9,709 nt of DNA from an uncultured Candidatus Saccharibacteria bacterium (lineage in GTDB: Bacteria; Patescibacteria; Saccharimonadia; Saccharimonadales; UBA1547), in contig CAMLKA010000035.1 of NCBI GenBank assembly GCA_946480535.1, positions 1 to 9,709 on the forward strand, written 5' to 3'. The notes under the pieces were generated by a model, which had not been told where the DNA came from, ran no database searches, and saw only the letters and a program-made list of their open reading frames with translations. The position numbers were made by a program, and so were the translations under genes. Within the stretch, counting starts at the first letter, position 1. Every line of letters starts with the position of its first letter. Shown here in pieces: positions 1-6,248 of the stretch.

Positions 1-1406
1 TCTTCCGGTGGAAGGAACCACGTCACACCACCAGTACCGCCGCGAGGAATAATGGTTACCTTGTGCACTGGGTCGCTGTCTGGGGCAACATGGCCAACCA
101 ATGCGTGACCCGCTTCGTGGTATGCGGTCATGAGTTTCTCTTCTTCGTTCATAACCTTCGTTTTACGCTCTGGACCAATTGCTACCTTTTCAAAAGCTTC
201 GGTAATATCAGCGTTTGAGATTTTCTTGCTGCTACGGCGAGCGGCAATAATTGCAGCTTCGTTTGCAATGTTTGCAAGGTCGGCACCAGATGAACCGGCA
301 GTCTTTGCGGCGAGTGCATCGATATTCACGTTGTCATCGGTTGGCTTATTCTTGAAGTGCACCTTCAAAATTGCTTCACGGTCTTTACGTTCTGGAAGGG
401 TAATGTTTGTACGGCGGTCGAAACGGCCTGGACGAAGCAGTGCTGGGTCGAGCACGTCGGCACGGTTGGTTGCCGCAAGCACGATGACATTTGTACCGGT
501 TTCAAAACCGTCCATTTCAACAAGAATCTGGTTAAGGGTTTGTTCACGTTCATCGTGACCGCCACCCATACCACTACCGCGGCGACGTCCAACAGCGTCA
601 ATTTCATCGATGAAGATAATCGCTGGAGCGTTCTTCTTTGCCTTTGCAAAGAGGTCGCGAACACGCGATGCACCAACACCAACGAACATTTCAACGAATT
701 CTGAACCAGAAATGCTGAAGAATGGGACATTTGCCTCACCTGCAACAGCACGTGCGAGCATGGTCTTACCAGTACCTGGGCTACCAACGAGGAGGACACC
801 CTTAGGAATCTTCGCACCAAGTGCTTCGTACTTTTTAGGGTGCTTGAGGAAGTCAACAACTTCTTCGAGGTCTTGCTTCGCCGCATCGTTACCAGCGATG
901 TCGTCGAATACTACCTTCTTCTTGTCATCACCGTAAAGGATAGCCTTTGACTTGCCGAAACCGAGCGCTTGGTTATTTTGGCCCTGCGCCTGACGCATCA
1001 TGAAGAGGAAGAACACCGCAATAAGAACAACTGGCACGATAATAATCGCGAGATTCCAAAGGATATCAGCAGTTGCTGATGGCGTCTTGTACTCGATTGT
1101 GACATCTGCGTCATCCTTGAGACCCTGCTCTTGAAGCGAACTGTTACTGTCTTTCACAGATTTTTCAGTTGGCTTGTCGCTTCCATCAGGAGTAATTGTG
1201 AGTTGGTTGCCCTCTACAACGATTTTTGAGATGTCACCGTTGTTCGCGCGGTTAATAACGTCAGAAATCGGAACTTGCTTGAGTGTTTCCTGACCGCCCG
1301 TAAGTGCGTAAATGATGAGCGCACCAAAAATAAGAATTGCCCAAAACAGGGTGATTCGCATAATAGTACTTGGTTTTTTCTTTGGTGAAGGTGCAGTAGA
1401 TGCCAT
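1..1406 (-). CDS. ftsH: FtsH, membrane-anchored ATP-dependent zinc metalloprotease (3' end outside window)
   Basis: Hexameric AAA+ protease that extracts and degrades membrane and misfolded cytosolic proteins at the inner face of the membrane. I translated 468 residues before the window edge. Visible in order: a transmembrane segment at about 17-35, an extracytoplasmic domain of about 75 residues, a second transmembrane segment at about 112-138, the linker into the AAA module, Walker A GSPGTGKT (208-215), Walker B IIFIDE (263-268), the SRH with the arginine-finger region [12 protein letters not shown] (321-332), and the zinc-site HEAGH (430-434). The third zinc ligand and the C-terminus lie off the left edge. 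Walker A has Ser where GPPGTGKT is usual; this keeps the GxxGxGKT consensus and should be functional. The start is ATG with an AGGAAG Shine-Dalgarno at 1419-1424. It lies 75 bp downstream of tilS, a pairing common in bacteria. Identification is certain; completeness cannot be judged. Confidence 0.97.
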   Translation of the reverse strand, partial: MASTAPSPKKKPSTIMRITLFWAILIFGALIIYALTGGQETLKQVPISDVINRANNGDISKIVVEGNQLTITPDGSDKPTEKSVKDSNSSLQEQGLKDDADVTIEYKTPSATADILWNLAIIIVPVVLIAVFFLFMMRQAQGQNNQALGFGKSKAILYGDDKKKVVFDDIAGNDAAKQDLEEVVDFLKHPKKYEALGAKIPKGVLLVGSPGTGKTMLARAVAGEANVPFFSISGSEFVEMFVGVGASRVRDLFAKAKKNAPAIIFIDEIDAVGRRRGSGMGGGHDEREQTLNQILVEMDGFETGTNVIVLAATNRADVLDPALLRPGRFDRRTNITLPERKDREAILKVHFKNKPTDDNVNIDALAAKTAGSSGADLANIANEAAIIAARRSSKKISNADITEAFEKVAIGPERKTKVMNEEEKLMTAYHEAGHALVGHVAPDSDPVHKVTIIPRGGTGGVTWFLPPE

Positions 1407-1471
1407 AAAAAATTATCTCTTCCTTTCGGGCGTTCTAAGAAACTAGGTATATCTCTATAATTATCCTACTA

Positions 1472-1480
1472 ATTTTATCA
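1472..1480 (-). promoter_or_regulatory. Candidate extended -10 promoter of ftsH
   Basis: On the minus strand this reads TGATAAAAT, a TGn extended -10 followed by TAAAAT (5 of 6 to TATAAT). It sits just after the tilS stop codon. A start site near 1465 would give a leader of about 58 nt containing the AGGAAG ribosome binding site. I see no clear -35 box. It would let ftsH be expressed apart from bcp-tilS, but read-through from those genes is equally possible. Confidence 0.35.
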
Positions 1481-1481
1481 G

Positions 1482-2300
1482 TTAGAAGCTAAATTGGCGA
1501 GTACTGAAATAGAGTCGAACGCCCTCACCTGCCTCAAAAGTCGTGTTTGGTTTTGCCACCTTAATGGCATGAAGCAGCCGTGCAAGTTGCGGACGTGTCA
1601 GCTTTCCCTTGGTCAGCTCGCGAAGACACTCGAGTGCCACTGCCGGCTGAACATGCGTAAAGAAATAACGACTATACCACGGGCCATCGCCAATAAGGTT
1701 TTTTACTTCACTGCGAATAGCGAGCTTTAAGGCCCTTTGGTGAGCATGAAGGGCGCGGAGCTCTCTCTTAGCGTCGCTCTCGATGGTTGGAGTTTTTCTG
1801 CGTAGCCGATTACGAAGATAGGCGTCACTGGCGTTTGTAGAATCTTCGCGCCAGGTAATATTTCGTTTCTGGGCATAATCGAGGAGCGTCGCTTTCTCCA
1901 TATCAATGAGCGGGCGCGCCACACCAGAATCAAGCGCCGCAAGCCCACGCCAGCCAGTGCCTCGGGTCAAATTGATGGCAACCGTTTCAACCAGATCATC
2001 AAGATGATGCGCGGTGACAATCTGTGCGTCATGCTTCTTGGCAAGATGGCGAAGAAAGGCATAGCGCCGCTCACGAGCAAGTGCTTCGCTCGCCTTTGGG
2101 CCAAGTTCTTCTCGCCTGGTTTCGAACAAAAGCCCGTGCTGACCAGCGACGCTTCTCACAAATGAGGCGTCGTGATGAGAATCAGGACGAATGCCGTGAT
2201 CAAAGTGAGCAACAATCAACTCGCCCGCCTGTGAGCGGACCATCATATCAAGAAGCACCATCGAGTCTACCCCACCACTGACTGCAACAATGTATTTCAT
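1482..2300 (-). CDS. tilS: TilS, tRNA(Ile)-lysidine synthetase, short form
   Basis: ATP-dependent enzyme that turns C34 of the tRNA-Ile CAU anticodon into lysidine so that it reads AUA. The PP-loop SGGVDS is at residues 8-13, followed by the family blocks HFDHGIRPDS and TAHHLDDLVETVAINLTRG typical of the N-terminal ATPase domain. At 272 aa it is far shorter than the E. coli enzyme (about 430 aa) and seems to lack the C-terminal TilS domains. The core is intact, so I read it as a reduced form rather than a broken gene. Its ATG overlaps the bcp stop as ATGA (2297-2300), which implies translational coupling. ftsH follows 75 bp downstream. Family assignment is strong; the extent of domain loss is inferred from length. 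Confidence 0.93.
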   Translation of the reverse strand: MKYIVAVSGGVDSMVLLDMMVRSQAGELIVAHFDHGIRPDSHHDASFVRSVAGQHGLLFETRREELGPKASEALARERRYAFLRHLAKKHDAQIVTAHHLDDLVETVAINLTRGTGWRGLAALDSGVARPLIDMEKATLLDYAQKRNITWREDSTNASDAYLRNRLRRKTPTIESDAKRELRALHAHQRALKLAIRSEVKNLIGDGPWYSRYFFTHVQPAVALECLRELTKGKLTRPQLARLLHAIKVAKPNTTFEAGEGVRLYFSTRQFSF

Positions 2301-2758
2301 GACTTCTGCAGCTTCTTGAGCTCCTCGACTACCGCTTCACCGTGCCCAAGTGGTGTCACGCGCCCATAGACTTTCACCACCTGACCTTCGGGGTTAATAA
2401 TAAACGTCTTTCGTAAGATTCCTTCATGCCCAAACATTTTTTTACCCCACGCGCCATACGCGTTAATCACCTTTGCGTCGGCGTCGGTAAGTAAGGTGAA
2501 GTTGAGTGAGTATTTCGCCTTAAATTTCTCGTGGCTATTCGGTTCATCGCGGCTAATGCCGATAATTTCCGCGCCCATCTCCGCCAAGGTATCGCGCGCG
2601 TCTCGCAAGCTACATGCTTCGACGGTACATCCAGGCGTGTCATCGGCAGGATAAAAATACAGTACTACCCATTTTCCTCGGTAGTCTGAAAGCGAATGAG
2701 CCACACCACCACCGTCCTGCAGCGTAAACTCCGGAGCCTCGTACGGAACTTCTTTCAT
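2297..2758 (-). CDS. bcp: Bcp/PrxQ-type thiol peroxiredoxin
   Basis: Reduces hydrogen peroxide and organic hydroperoxides in the cytoplasm, normally recycled by thioredoxin. The 153-aa protein is full length for the family. The catalytic block YPADDTPGCTVEAC places the peroxidatic cysteine at C44 (preceded by the conserved Thr-Pro) and the resolving cysteine at C49, the atypical 2-Cys spacing of E. coli Bcp. ISRDEPNSHEKFKAKYSLNF is the usual mid-region, and the C-terminal part (RKTFIINPEGQVVKVYGRVT) also matches. It is the first gene of bcp-tilS, overlapping tilS by four bases. A -10 box ends 7 nt before the ATG, so the mRNA is probably leaderless. This is a housekeeping oxidative-stress function. 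Confidence 0.95.
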   Translation of the reverse strand: MKEVPYEAPEFTLQDGGGVAHSLSDYRGKWVVLYFYPADDTPGCTVEACSLRDARDTLAEMGAEIIGISRDEPNSHEKFKAKYSLNFTLLTDADAKVINAYGAWGKKMFGHEGILRKTFIINPEGQVVKVYGRVTPLGHGEAVVEELKKLQKS

Positions 2759-2765
2759 ATATTTA

Positions 2766-2771
2766 AGTATA
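2766..2771 (-). promoter_or_regulatory. -10 box for bcp; leaderless transcript predicted
   Basis: The minus strand reads TATACT (5 of 6 to consensus), with seven bases (TAAATAT) between it and the bcp ATG. Transcription would begin within a base or two of the start codon. No convincing -35 hexamer is visible. The 45-bp gap to the divergent acyltransferase gene contains both promoters. Confidence 0.5.
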
Positions 2772-2786
2772 AGCTACTTTTTGAGT

Positions 2787-2795
2787 TGATATAAT
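2787..2795 (+). promoter_or_regulatory. Extended -10 promoter (TGnTATAAT) of the acyltransferase gene
   Basis: TGATATAAT is a perfect extended -10: TG at 2787-2788, one base, then consensus TATAAT at 2790-2795. The ATG begins eight bases after it, so the transcript should be leaderless. There is no -35 match at 16-18 bp, as expected for an extended -10 promoter. Confidence 0.65.
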
Positions 2796-2803
2796 AGCTA
2801 ACA

Positions 2804-3934
2804 ATGTCCGAGTTGTCGAAGATTGTGAAAAAGGAAAAGTCAGAGCGCATTTTAACGTTTGACTTACTCCGTGGGTACTTCCTTTGTGTCATTCTCTTTA
2901 ACCACCTTTACTTCTACCCTAATGGACTCGACGCACTCACCGGTCGAGGTATACTGTACGCGTCTACGGCTGAAGGTTTCTTTGTTGTGTCGGGAATCGT
3001 GCTGGGTATTGTTCGCGGGCGAAAACTCCTCCACCTGCCCTTTTGGACGGGAGCCAAACTCCTTTGGAAGCGAGCCCTACAACTCTACATCACGAGTATC
3101 GTCCTCACCTTCCTTTTCACCGTTATCGGTCAGCTCTTCATTGGTAATGCGGGCCTCAAGTGGGGTATTTATACCGACTGGAATAACTGGTGGGAACTCA
3201 TCTGGCACACGGTGACACTCAGCTATACCTACGGCTGGGCAGACTTTCTGCGCCTTTATGCAATCTTCATTTTCTTTGCACCGTTCGCCTTGTGGTTCCT
3301 ACGAAAAGGATGGTGGTACGTGGTCATCGCCATTAGCCTGACGGCGTGGTCGCTTTACCCCCTCATGCCACACAACTCAATCATGGCACAGCCGTTTAGC
3401 TGGCAGTTCATCTTCTTCGCTGGCTTCATTATTGGCTTCTACTGGAGCACCATCGTGGCAAAATGGCGCAGCCTTGCGGCAAAAACACGCAAAATCATCG
3501 GCTGGTCAGTGGTTGGCGCCTTTGCCTTAACTGCTATTACCTCAGCACTCCTCGTATTTGGATATGAAATTAGTGGTGCAGTCGGCTCACAACTCACCAC
3601 GCTTCACCACCTCATCGAGAAAAACTTTGATAAAGACCAGCTGCCAATCCCTCGTATGATTCTTGGGGCGATATGGTTCTGGGGATTATTCTACCTATTC
3701 CGCCGCTTTGAATCGTGGATTATTAAATACTTTGGCTGGTTATTGCTGAGTTTTGGCATGAATTCGCTATACGTCTATACTATTTCAGCTTTCGTCGTGT
3801 TCTTTACACACCTGATTATCAACCCGCCAGGGCCGAATAGTCTTATTCTGAATCTTCTTATTTCACTCGGCGCACTGAGCATCGTCTACGTCGCCGTCCG
3901 AACCAAATTCTTGATGAAGATTATTCCCCGCTAA
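2804..3934 (+). CDS. OpgC-like multi-pass membrane acyltransferase
   Basis: A 376-aa integral membrane protein with about ten hydrophobic segments. The N-terminal block RILTFDLLRGYFLCVILFNH (about 16-34) has the D..RG...n..NH layout of OpgC and related acyltransferase-3-like families. A second conserved patch, STAEGFFVVSGIVLG (54-68), resembles the Glu-Phe..SG motif that follows it in those proteins. Family members move acyl groups (succinyl, acetyl) onto periplasmic or surface glycans. A role on surface polysaccharide is inferred here, supported by the convergent GT39 glycosyltransferase next door. The ATG is preceded directly by an extended -10, so no Shine-Dalgarno is expected. The last 14 bp overlap the glycosyltransferase tail to tail. 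Substrate is unknown; related membrane acyltransferase families (DUF1624, acyltransferase 3) are the alternatives. Confidence 0.78.
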   Translation: MSELSKIVKKEKSERILTFDLLRGYFLCVILFNHLYFYPNGLDALTGRGILYASTAEGFFVVSGIVLGIVRGRKLLHLPFWTGAKLLWKRALQLYITSIVLTFLFTVIGQLFIGNAGLKWGIYTDWNNWWELIWHTVTLSYTYGWADFLRLYAIFIFFAPFALWFLRKGWWYVVIAISLTAWSLYPLMPHNSIMAQPFSWQFIFFAGFIIGFYWSTIVAKWRSLAAKTRKIIGWSVVGAFALTAITSALLVFGYEISGAVGSQLTTLHHLIEKNFDKDQLPIPRMILGAIWFWGLFYLFRRFESWIIKYFGWLLLSFGMNSLYVYTISAFVVFFTHLIINPPGPNSLILNLLISLGALSIVYVAVRTKFLMKIIPR

Positions 3935-5495
3935 CACGGTACTGCGTTGCTTTGTAGAGGGTATTCCCCGTAAGCTCGTCGTATGCGCCAACTGTTTGCA
4001 GCTTGACCCATGAATCGTCATTTGGCGACACTTCTGCGTCAGTGGTGTTGTCGAGATACCAAATAACTGGGTGCTCTTTTTCAAATGCAGCGAGGTCTTT
4101 AATTTTATTCATGTCGCTATATTCGAGCATATCGAGTGAGCTGTAGTAATAATCGGTATTCTTATCGATGAAGTAAATCGGGTGGTCGGCGGTTGCATAT
4201 GGCGCAGCCTCGTAAAATACCCATGGTGACTTCGCAATAATCGGTGTTCCGGCAGGCGACGCTTCTTGTGCGGCACGAACCGCCTCACGGGTAAGGATGT
4301 GCATGTTCGAGTTCTTGTTAAAGTTGCCGTACTTATACACGTTTGTGATGCCGAAAATCATCATGCCAATCACAGCAAGTATTGGCAACGCTCGCCACAC
4401 AAACTTCCATTTTTTAGTACCGACAATCAGAACGACGGCAAGGAAAATAGAAAGTGCGATGATCGCCGGAATCATATACCGCTCGACGAATGATGAGCGC
4501 AGCGGAGGGAGCGACGCGAAAAACAGAAGGATAGGGGGCGCCCATGCAAGTGAAGTAATAAGCAAGAATGAACCCTTACTCTTCGTGCCAAACGATTTAT
4601 ACACCTTTGGCAGCAGTATAATCACCGTAACGACGACCGCCATCATTACAAGGCTTAACCAGCCTTGTACCTGGCCATGTTCAAGATAGTAGAAGTAGTT
4701 TGTCAGATAGTTTGTTGGTGTATCAACCCCTACCGGACCAATCCAGAAACCATTCCCCTGTACGCCGCCAAGCTGCAGCGCCATAAATGGTAGCCATGGC
4801 AGGAAGAGGACAATAGCAATAGTGTAGGTAAGGATCCACGGTTTCGTGAAAAACTTTTTCATAAATTCTTTGAAAGAAATCTTCTTGCGCCAGGTTTGCG
4901 TAGCGCGCCATACCCAGTGTGCCAGCCATGCAAACGCAGTAAAGTAGTGCGTCCACATTCCCAGCGAAACAAGCACGCCGTACCAAATCCAATATTTCTT
5001 CTTGTTCGTTTCCGTCGCCTTCACTAACACGTACGTTGCGCTGAACACAATCAACGAAGCAAGTGTGTACATACGCGCTTCGTCGCTATAACGAATCAAC
5101 ATTGGTGAAAGAACGATAAAGATGAATGACAACCACGCTACTTGGCGACCAAACAATTTACGCGTTAGGAAGAAGGCAACAACGGCTGTTGCTGCGCCAA
5201 GAAGAATGCTTAATGATCGATACCCCAGTTCTGTCGTACCGAATAAGTCAGACCATGCTTTTAACACCCAGTAATAAAAAGGTGGGTGCACGTCAGTTGC
5301 CGTAAAGCGAGCAATATCCCAGTAGTTGAACTGAACGAGATACGCGCTGAAAGCCTCGTCAAACCAAATAGCCGCGCTTGATACATTGAGCAGTGTGACC
5401 GTTAGGAATACCGCGAGCCCTGCGATGATGACGATAAGGTCAGTTTTTGGATGTTTCTTAATATAGCTTGAAATTGAAGTGATAATTTTTTTCAT
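3921..5495 (-). CDS. GT39-type (ArnT/PMT-like) polyprenyl-phosphate-sugar glycosyltransferase
   Basis: A 524-aa multi-pass membrane enzyme of the GT-C fold. After a first transmembrane segment (about 18-37) comes IWFDEAFSAYLV with the catalytic-type Asp46-Glu47, then DVHPPFYYWVLKAW (68-81), and RYSDEARMYTL (135-145). All three are signatures of the GT39 ArnT/PMT-like group. More than ten further hydrophobic segments follow, then a soluble, extracytoplasmic C-terminal domain from about 390. Such enzymes use lipid-linked sugars to glycosylate proteins, lipids or envelope polymers outside the membrane; the acceptor cannot be read from the sequence. The chosen ATG has only a weak GAAGA upstream and a TATCAT box 11 nt before it, so a very short leader is likely. 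It converges on the acyltransferase with a 14-bp overlap and no separate terminator. Confidence 0.88.
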   Translation of the reverse strand: MKKIITSISSYIKKHPKTDLIVIIAGLAVFLTVTLLNVSSAAIWFDEAFSAYLVQFNYWDIARFTATDVHPPFYYWVLKAWSDLFGTTELGYRSLSILLGAATAVVAFFLTRKLFGRQVAWLSFIFIVLSPMLIRYSDEARMYTLASLIVFSATYVLVKATETNKKKYWIWYGVLVSLGMWTHYFTAFAWLAHWVWRATQTWRKKISFKEFMKKFFTKPWILTYTIAIVLFLPWLPFMALQLGGVQGNGFWIGPVGVDTPTNYLTNYFYYLEHGQVQGWLSLVMMAVVVTVIILLPKVYKSFGTKSKGSFLLITSLAWAPPILLFFASLPPLRSSFVERYMIPAIIALSIFLAVVLIVGTKKWKFVWRALPILAVIGMMIFGITNVYKYGNFNKNSNMHILTREAVRAAQEASPAGTPIIAKSPWVFYEAAPYATADHPIYFIDKNTDYYYSSLDMLEYSDMNKIKDLAAFEKEHPVIWYLDNTTDAEVSPNDDSWVKLQTVGAYDELTGNTLYKATQYRVSGE

Positions 5496-5506
5496 AGATT
5501 GTCTTC

Positions 5507-5536
5507 ATGATACCGCGAAGGGTGACGTTAGGGCAA
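5507..5536 (-). promoter_or_regulatory. Candidate promoter of the glycosyltransferase gene
   Basis: On the minus strand, TTGCCC (5536-5531, 4 of 6) and TATCAT (5512-5507, 5 of 6) are separated by 18 bp. Transcription would start near 5500, only about five bases before the ATG at 5495, so the mRNA would be almost leaderless. Confidence 0.45.
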
Positions 5537-5550
5537 TGCTCTCATGCCCT
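5530..5550. repeat. Inverted repeat AGGGCA/TGCCCT in the intergenic region before tRNA-Pro
   Basis: AGGGCA (5530-5535) and TGCCCT (5545-5550) form a perfect 6-bp dyad with a 9-nt spacer, overlapping the proposed -35 of the glycosyltransferase. An 8-mer direct repeat GCCCTGCT also occurs at 5546-5553 and 5569-5576. The dyad could be a regulator site. Apart from these and the two promoters, 5496-5629 shows nothing else and has no credible gene. Confidence 0.3.
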
Positions 5551-5605
5551 GCTGAATTGCGGCTGAGCGCCCTGCTAGAGGCTAGTATTATCCCTCAAAG
5601 TGTTG

Positions 5606-5611
5606 TATACT
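5606..5611 (+). promoter_or_regulatory. Candidate -10 box of tRNA-Pro
   Basis: TATACT (5 of 6) lies 18 bp before the first base of the mature tRNA, giving a short 5' leader of about 12 nt. No good -35 is present at 16-18 bp; the position holds TAGTAT, which forms an inverted repeat with ATACTA at 5607-5612. Confidence 0.45.
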
Positions 5612-5629
5612 ACCCTAGTTGTCACGCTT

Positions 5630-5705
5630 CGGGGTGTGGCGCAGTTGATAGCGCGCTCGGTTTGGGACCGAGAGGTCGAAGGTTTGAGTCCTTTCACCCC
5701 GACCA
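5630..5705 (+). tRNA. tRNA-Pro (anticodon TGG), CCA encoded
   Basis: A complete 76-nt cloverleaf. The acceptor CGGGGTG (5630-5636) pairs with CACCCCG (5695-5701); discriminator A5702 and CCA 5703-5705 are encoded. The D stem is GCGC/GCGC (5639-5642, 5651-5654), the anticodon stem CTCGG/CCGAG with loop TTTGGGA, so the anticodon is TGG at 5663-5665. The variable loop has five nt. The T stem GAAGG/CCTTT contains one G-T pair. Two normally invariant bases differ: the D loop AGTTGATA puts A at position 19 (5648), and the T loop TTTGAGT puts T at position 56 (5685). The pair stays complementary, so the elbow contact is probably kept. A hairpin terminator follows. Confidence 0.96.
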
Positions 5706-5718
5706 ATTTGATACACTC

Positions 5719-5745
5719 AAAGAGCATCCCTCGGGATGTTCTTTT
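5719..5745 (+). terminator. Rho-independent terminator of tRNA-Pro
   Basis: GAGCATCC (5722-5729) pairs with GGATGTTC (5734-5741), with one G-T, around a CTCG tetraloop. The stem extends by AAA/TTT at its base and is followed by a T-rich run (CTTTTATT). It starts 13 nt after the CCA, as expected for a single-gene tRNA unit. Confidence 0.85.
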
Positions 5746-5758
5746 ATTACACTCTTGC

Positions 5759-5791
5759 TTGCAAATAGAGCCCCGATAGTGCATAACTATC
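5759..5791 (+). promoter_or_regulatory. Promoter with overlapping dyad for the GC-rich small gene
   Basis: TTGCAA (5759-5764, 4 of 6) and CATAAC (5782-5787, 4 of 6) are 17 bp apart. A perfect inverted repeat GATAGT-gcata-ACTATC (5775-5791) covers the -10 position, the usual placing of a repressor operator. Transcription would start near 5794, leaving a leader of about 30 nt with a Shine-Dalgarno. The hexamers are modest, so the dyad is the firmer observation. Confidence 0.4.
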
Positions 5792-5824
5792 AGAGGTTCC
5801 GTGTTCCCCATCTGAGGAGAAGAA

Positions 5825-6163
5825 ATGACACAGTCCACCCAGGCACCCCAGGACAGGCCCCTCATCTATGGACTCACTCGTACCCAGATCGACGAGTTCC
5901 AAAGCCAGGAGCCGCTGGAAGTCAGCGTATTCATCGGCGGACGCGAGTTCCCGCTTCGAGGAATCGCGCTGCAGAACGGCGCCTCCCTACGAAGCGAACT
6001 CATCAGGGAGCGCGACGAGCTCGCCACGATCCTTCGGGAGCGTCCGGAGAGCGAACGGTGGGATGACGATGAGCCTCTCGAGGAGACGAAGCTGTTCCTC
6101 GCGGAACGACTCCTCTACCTGGACCACCTCATCACCGAAGTGACGAACCCGTCACGGCCGTAA
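5825..6163 (+). CDS. Small acidic hypothetical protein, GC-rich, likely acquired
   Basis: A 112-aa protein I do not recognise. It has no signal peptide, membrane segment or cysteine. By my count it holds 22 Asp/Glu against 12 Arg and one Lys, so it is clearly acidic and strongly prefers Arg over Lys. The first half (IYGLTRTQIDEFQSQEPLEV, then VSVFIGGREFPLRGIAL) looks like a helix and beta strands. The second half (RSELIRERDELATILRERP, then an acidic WDDDEP and LAERLLYLDHL) looks helical. The start follows a strong AGGAG Shine-Dalgarno (5815-5819), unlike most genes here. Hand counts over 5881-6120 give about 62% G+C, against about 43-48% in neighbours, with codons such as CTC, GAG and CGG. 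It sits between the tRNA-Pro terminator and its own 3' hairpin. An origin from a high-GC donor is inferred; function is unknown. Confidence 0.75.
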   Translation: MTQSTQAPQDRPLIYGLTRTQIDEFQSQEPLEVSVFIGGREFPLRGIALQNGASLRSELIRERDELATILRERPESERWDDDEPLEETKLFLAERLLYLDHLITEVTNPSRP

Positions 6164-6170
6164 GGCCACC

Positions 6171-6248
6171 AGCCCGCATCTCGCGGACAAGAAGAGCCCA
6201 ACCCTCCAGTTGAGAGCCACTTGTCCGCTGTAGGTGCGGGCTCTTCTT
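6171..6248 (+). terminator. Long compound hairpin after the small gene; two alternative folds
   Basis: Fold A: AGCCCGCA (6171-6178) with TGCGGGCT (6235-6242), plus GCGGACAAG (6183-6191) with CTTGTCCGC (6220-6228), separated by a small internal loop and capped by 28 nt that can form CAAC/GTTG. Fold B: AAGAAGAGCCC (6189-6199) with GGGCTCTTCTT (6238-6248). All arms are perfect and the two folds exclude each other. A TTATTTCTT run follows on the plus strand. It lies between convergent genes and reaches the stop codon of the uracil glycosylase, so it may terminate both. An unusual regulatory or mobile-element RNA structure is also possible. Confidence 0.7.

Noticed and set aside
208..215. Ser in FtsH Walker A (GSPGTGKT; residue numbers) as a loss of function
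   Set aside because: The substituted position is variable in the GxxGxGKT consensus, and all catalytic residues visible are intact.
365..886. A long minus-strand frame of 173 codons
   Set aside because: It is an out-of-frame shadow of ftsH; the FtsH frame carries every family motif through the same bases.
5682..5780. A tRNA-linked integration site (att duplication of the tRNA 3' end)
   Set aside because: Only short matches such as CCCCGA recur downstream; no copy of the tRNA 3' end longer than chance was seen, and there is no integrase.
5479..6066. A 195-codon open frame running through the tRNA gene
   Set aside because: It reads across the tRNA, its terminator and the GC-rich gene in another frame, with no ribosome binding site and no family resemblance.
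5868..6143. An alternative 91-codon frame inside the GC-rich gene
   Set aside because: It is Ser/Arg-rich, typical of an off-frame reading of high-GC coding sequence. The 5825 start has the Shine-Dalgarno.
6196..6215. GCCCAAC...GTTGAGA inside the long hairpin, resembling integron attC core boxes
   Set aside because: GCCCAAC fits RYYYAAC, but GTTGAGA fails the last base of GTTRRRY. The boxes are only 6 nt apart and sit at the hairpin tip rather than at its base. No integrase is present.
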